Made by a program: the position numbers and the translations under genes. DNA of 10,248 nt from Dehalococcoidia bacterium. GTDB lineage: Bacteria > Chloroflexota > Dehalococcoidia > Bin125. Every line of letters begins with the position of its first letter. The stretch's first letter is position 1. Positions 7,675 through 10,248 of this stretch are shown piece after piece. The stretch covers positions 1 to 10,248 of the forward strand of contig RKRS01000249.1 in the NCBI GenBank assembly GCA_007571275.1, written 5' to 3'. The notes under the pieces were generated by a model. It searched no databases. It was not told the origin of the DNA and worked only from the letters and a program-made list of their open reading frames with translations.

Positions 7675-8844
7675 TCAGTGACGGAACAACCGTTGCCCGC
7701 TGAGCGCCATGGTGATGCCATATTGGTTACACGCGTTGGTCGTGTCGTCATCGGCGATCGAGCCACCGGGCTGGAGGATGTGTGTCACGGACGACGCCTG
7801 CGCGCGGTCGACGTTGTCGCGGAAGGGCATGAAGGCGTCGTGGCTGAGCACGGTGCGGAATTGGCCGATCCAGTCGTGGCGATCGTCCTCAGTCAGCGGA
7901 CCTGGCCAGTTGGCGATCTGTGAACGGAGTCGCTCGCGTTCCGGCTGAGAGAGTTCGGTCCAGGCGATGTACTGTTCGCGTGCGGCGAATCGGTCGGGAC
8001 GCTTGAGCGCGGCGTCGAACTGGAGTCCCAGCACCTGATCGTGTTGCTGCAGCATCCAGCGGTCGGCTTTGCCGCAGGCCAGCCGTGAGCAGTGGATCCG
8101 CGATTGCTGGCCCGCGCCGAGCCCGATCACCTGTCCATCGGCCGCCACGCAGACCGAGTTGGACTGCGTGTAACGCAACGCGATGGTGGCGACCAGCAGG
8201 TCTCGGCGGACGTCTTCGGGGAAGTCGGTCAGCTCGGTGACGGGGTTGTCGAAGACGGACCCGTCGACCGGTCTGCGGTCGAGCGGTTGCTCGAGGCGGA
8301 TGCCGAAGTGGTCGCGTGACTCCACTGCTGGCGGCGCAAGCTCGGGATCGGCCTGCAGGATGAGGTAGCGTCCGCCCTTCTTCTTGCGCAGGATGTCCAG
8401 CGCCGCCGGCTCATATGCGGGCGCGATGATGCCGTCCGAGACCTCGCGGCGGAGAAACCGCGCGAGCGACTCGTCGACGGTATCGGAAACTGCAGCGAAA
8501 TCTCCGTAGGCGCTCACCAGATCGCCGCCACGGGCCCTGACATAGGCCGCGGCGACCGCTGAGAGATCAAGGCGCTCGACCTCATACGAGCGGGCGAGAC
8601 GCTCTGACAGCGGTAGGCCGATAGCCGCGCCGGCGGGAGAGACATGTTTGTAGGACGCGGCGGCTGGCTGGTTCAGCGTCTGCCTGAGTTCTCGCACGAG
8701 ATTCCAGGCGCTCATCGCGTCGAGCAGATTGATGTACCCGGGCTGGCCATTGAGCACGGCGAACGGCCACTCGGCGATCGCCGAGACCAAGGCTGGCGTC
8801 TGGTGAGGATTGATCCCGTAGCGCAGCGGAATGGAGTCGGGCAT
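7675..8844 (-). CDS. purH: Stand-alone AICAR transformylase (phosphoribosylaminoimidazolecarboxamide formyltransferase)
   Basis: The 389-residue product corresponds to the formyltransferase part of PurH only. It transfers a formyl group from 10-formyltetrahydrofolate to AICAR, giving FAICAR, the next-to-last step of IMP synthesis. Landmarks are LRYGINPHQ (7-15), SYKHVSPAGAA with the expected catalytic K66-H67, RYTQSNS (224-230), GAGQQSRIHC (243-252), SHDAFMPFRDNVDRA (334-348) and QPGGSIADDD (358-367). The N-terminal IMP cyclohydrolase domain of the usual ~520-residue bifunctional PurH is absent, and the reading frame begins directly at the transformylase domain. Single-domain versions are known in some bacteria, so this is probably not a truncation. 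The ATG lies 5 nt after the epimerase stop codon without a clear Shine-Dalgarno, so translation is likely by re-initiation. Ring closure must be done by a gene outside the window. Confidence 0.93.
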   Translation of the reverse strand: MPDSIPLRYGINPHQTPALVSAIAEWPFAVLNGQPGYINLLDAMSAWNLVRELRQTLNQPAAASYKHVSPAGAAIGLPLSERLARSYEVERLDLSAVAAAYVRARGGDLVSAYGDFAAVSDTVDESLARFLRREVSDGIIAPAYEPAALDILRKKKGGRYLILQADPELAPPAVESRDHFGIRLEQPLDRRPVDGSVFDNPVTELTDFPEDVRRDLLVATIALRYTQSNSVCVAADGQVIGLGAGQQSRIHCSRLACGKADRWMLQQHDQVLGLQFDAALKRPDRFAAREQYIAWTELSQPERERLRSQIANWPGPLTEDDRHDWIGQFRTVLSHDAFMPFRDNVDRAQASSVTHILQPGGSIADDDTTNACNQYGITMALSGQRLFRH

Positions 8845-8849
8845 GCTGG

Positions 8850-9731
8850 TCAGGCGACGAGATCCTTCAGCGCCGAGTCGATGTCGGTGTACTTGAATCG
8901 GTAGCCGAGATCGAGCGTGCGCGTCGGCAGGATGCGCTGCGATGCGAGCAACACGCCGGCGCCTTCGCCGAGCGCGAGCTTGAGCGCCATCGGCGGCACA
9001 GGCATCAGCGCCGGGCGTCGGAGCGCCCGACCGAGCGCGCTGGAGAATTGGCTATTGCGCACCGGATTGGGGGCGGTCAGGTTGATCGGCCCTTCGACAT
9101 TCGACTGCTCCAGCGCGTGGATGATAGCGCCAACCGCGTCGTCCAGGTGAATCCAGCTCCACCAGGAGCGGCCACGACCGATTGGCCCGCCCAGACCAAG
9201 CCGGAAGGGGAAGAGCAAACGCGGCAGCGCGCCGCCCTCGTTGGCCAGGACGATCCCGAATCTGGGGTTGACCGTGCGCACGCCAGAACCTTGCGACTCC
9301 GCTTCCCAATCGACGCAGAGCTGGGCGAGGAAGTCGTCGCCGGCGGGGGCAACCTCAGTCGATTCGCGTTCGACCCTGTTGCCGTAGTAACCAATTGCTG
9401 AGGCGCTAATCAGCACGGCCGGCTTCTCGCCCGCCTCCTGGATCGCCTGGACAACCTGGCGGGTGGTCTCGATTCGGCTATCGCGCAGGGCCGCCTTGCG
9501 GGCGCTGTTCCAGCGCTGATCGACGATTCCCTCGCCGGCGAGGTGGACGACGCCCGCTGCGCCGGAGACGGCGTCGCTGAGGCCGTCCCAGCCGGTCCAG
9601 TTCACCCCTGACAGCGCCGTGTGAGCGCGCGGATTGCGCGAGACAGCAGTGACGCTGATATCGCGCTGGCGCAGTTGATTGATCAGCGCGCCGCCAACCA
9701 GTCCGCTCGCACCGGTGATGACTACGTGCAT
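8850..9731 (-). CDS. TIGR01777-family NAD(P)-binding epimerase (SDR superfamily, YfcH/SDR39U1-like)
   Basis: The 293-residue protein is an extended short-chain dehydrogenase/reductase-like epimerase. The nucleotide-binding glycine motif is ITGASGLVG at 5-13. Subfamily landmarks are VVHLAGEGIVDQRWN (61-75), LISASAIGYYG (107-117), RFGIVL (157-162), SWIHLDDAVGAI (192-203) and GPINLTAPNPV (214-224). The C-terminal part is the usual substrate-binding region. The physiological reaction of this family is not established, so no substrate is given. The ATG at 9729-9731 has GGGAG 6 nt upstream. It is preceded by the DinB-type gene 41 nt away and followed by AICAR transformylase after 5 nt, so the three are very likely cotranscribed; this does not by itself place the enzyme in purine synthesis. 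Confidence 0.92.
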   Translation of the reverse strand: MHVVITGASGLVGGALINQLRQRDISVTAVSRNPRAHTALSGVNWTGWDGLSDAVSGAAGVVHLAGEGIVDQRWNSARKAALRDSRIETTRQVVQAIQEAGEKPAVLISASAIGYYGNRVERESTEVAPAGDDFLAQLCVDWEAESQGSGVRTVNPRFGIVLANEGGALPRLLFPFRLGLGGPIGRGRSWWSWIHLDDAVGAIIHALEQSNVEGPINLTAPNPVRNSQFSSALGRALRRPALMPVPPMALKLALGEGAGVLLASQRILPTRTLDLGYRFKYTDIDSALKDLVA

Positions 9732-9772
9732 GGGTGACTCCCGTCTGTTGCGTTCGACCCTTCAGGCGGGGA

Positions 9773-10248
9773 TCAGCCGCCCATGTTCGGGCGCACGGGG
9801 TCGAGGCCGTGCATTCCACGAATCAGGTTGATCTCCCCGCGGTGCCCGTTCAGATGCGTGCAGAGATGCAACGTGATCGACTCACCCAAATTCTCGGTGC
9901 GGTCGCCGAGCTGAACCTCACGGGAGAGATCGTCATCGGTCAGCGAGTCGAGGAAGGCGTGCGTGGAGTCGTTGACGGCGTCCTGGTAGGCCCAGAATTC
10001 GTCGAGATTGCCAATGGCCACGGCTGATGCTTCTTCGGTCGACTGCCCCGTGCCGAAGCCGCGCTCGGGCAGGCCGGTCTTCTCAGCCCAGCTGCCCTCG
10101 CGCCAAATCTCCGGCTTCCCTTGCCAGGCCCCCTGCACGAGCAGGTCTTCGACCCGTGCGGCATGCCACAGCACCCAGGCGACCGAGTGCGACTCGCCGT
10201 CGGGTACGAAGTGAAGCTGCTCGACCGTCTGCCCGTTGCGAGCGTCGC
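9773..10248 (-). CDS. DinB-family four-helix protein, 5' end beyond the window
   Basis: The frame is open from the right edge, and the first codons inside the window (DARNGQTVEQLHFVPDGE) already read as part of the protein, so the true start is outside. About 157 residues are visible. Features of the DinB/YfiT fold are HSVAWVLWHAARVEDL with one metal histidine in HAARVED, and HLCTHLNGHRGEINLI with an HxxxH pair near the end of the last long helix. Together these give the three-histidine metal site typical of the family. Members include thiol-dependent transferases and damage-inducible proteins of unknown activity, so the reaction cannot be assigned. An internal GTG at 10174 should not be taken as the start, because the DinB sequence continues upstream of it. 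It is the first visible gene of the epimerase/purH run. Confidence 0.85.
   Translation of the reverse strand, partial: DARNGQTVEQLHFVPDGESHSVAWVLWHAARVEDLLVQGAWQGKPEIWREGSWAEKTGLPERGFGTGQSTEEASAVAIGNLDEFWAYQDAVNDSTHAFLDSLTDDDLSREVQLGDRTENLGESITLHLCTHLNGHRGEINLIRGMHGLDPVRPNMGG

Overview
This is a bacterial chromosomal segment with high GC overall. A sampled 60-base block inside the transporter gene is 44/60 G+C, while one inside the PIN gene is 29/60. The taxon cannot be fixed from the window. A stand-alone AICAR transformylase, a CimA-type citramalate synthase, TAnnnT -10 boxes set directly against start codons, and a DinB / sugar-acid dehydratase / amidohydrolase repertoire would suit a Chloroflexota-like or other high-GC lineage; this is inference. 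Gene density is high, nearly everything is on the minus strand, and no insertion sequence, CRISPR array or rRNA is visible.

Left block (1-1529, minus strand): a gene start with a strong Shine-Dalgarno runs off the left edge. Upstream of it is a two-gene unit made of an unrecognised 311-residue protein and a PIN-domain (VapC-like) ribonuclease that overlaps it by 17 nt. This part is visibly AT-richer than the rest and is the best candidate for an acquired toxin-antitoxin-like system with an unusual partner.

Middle block (1559-5429): a COG2159-type amidohydrolase (minus) is divergent from a 12-helix major facilitator transporter (plus). The transporter converges on a tRNA-Pro(CGG) gene and an enolase-superfamily sugar-acid dehydratase, both minus. 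Hydrolase, transporter and dehydratase together suggest uptake and breakdown of small organic acids, but no substrate can be assigned.

Repeat block (5450-5634): a gene-free stretch packed with nested and mutually competing inverted repeats. It reaches into the putative promoter of the dehydratase gene on one side and abuts the stop codon of a small zinc-ribbon protein gene on the other.

Right block (5635-10248, all minus): in transcription order, a DinB-fold protein (5' end off the window), a TIGR01777-type NAD(P)-binding epimerase, a stand-alone AICAR transformylase (purine pathway), citramalate synthase (isoleucine pathway), and the zinc-ribbon protein. The epimerase and transformylase genes are 5 nt apart. 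Citramalate synthase follows after 27 nt and may have its own leaderless promoter. The zinc-ribbon gene has its own promoter-like site and a clear Shine-Dalgarno.
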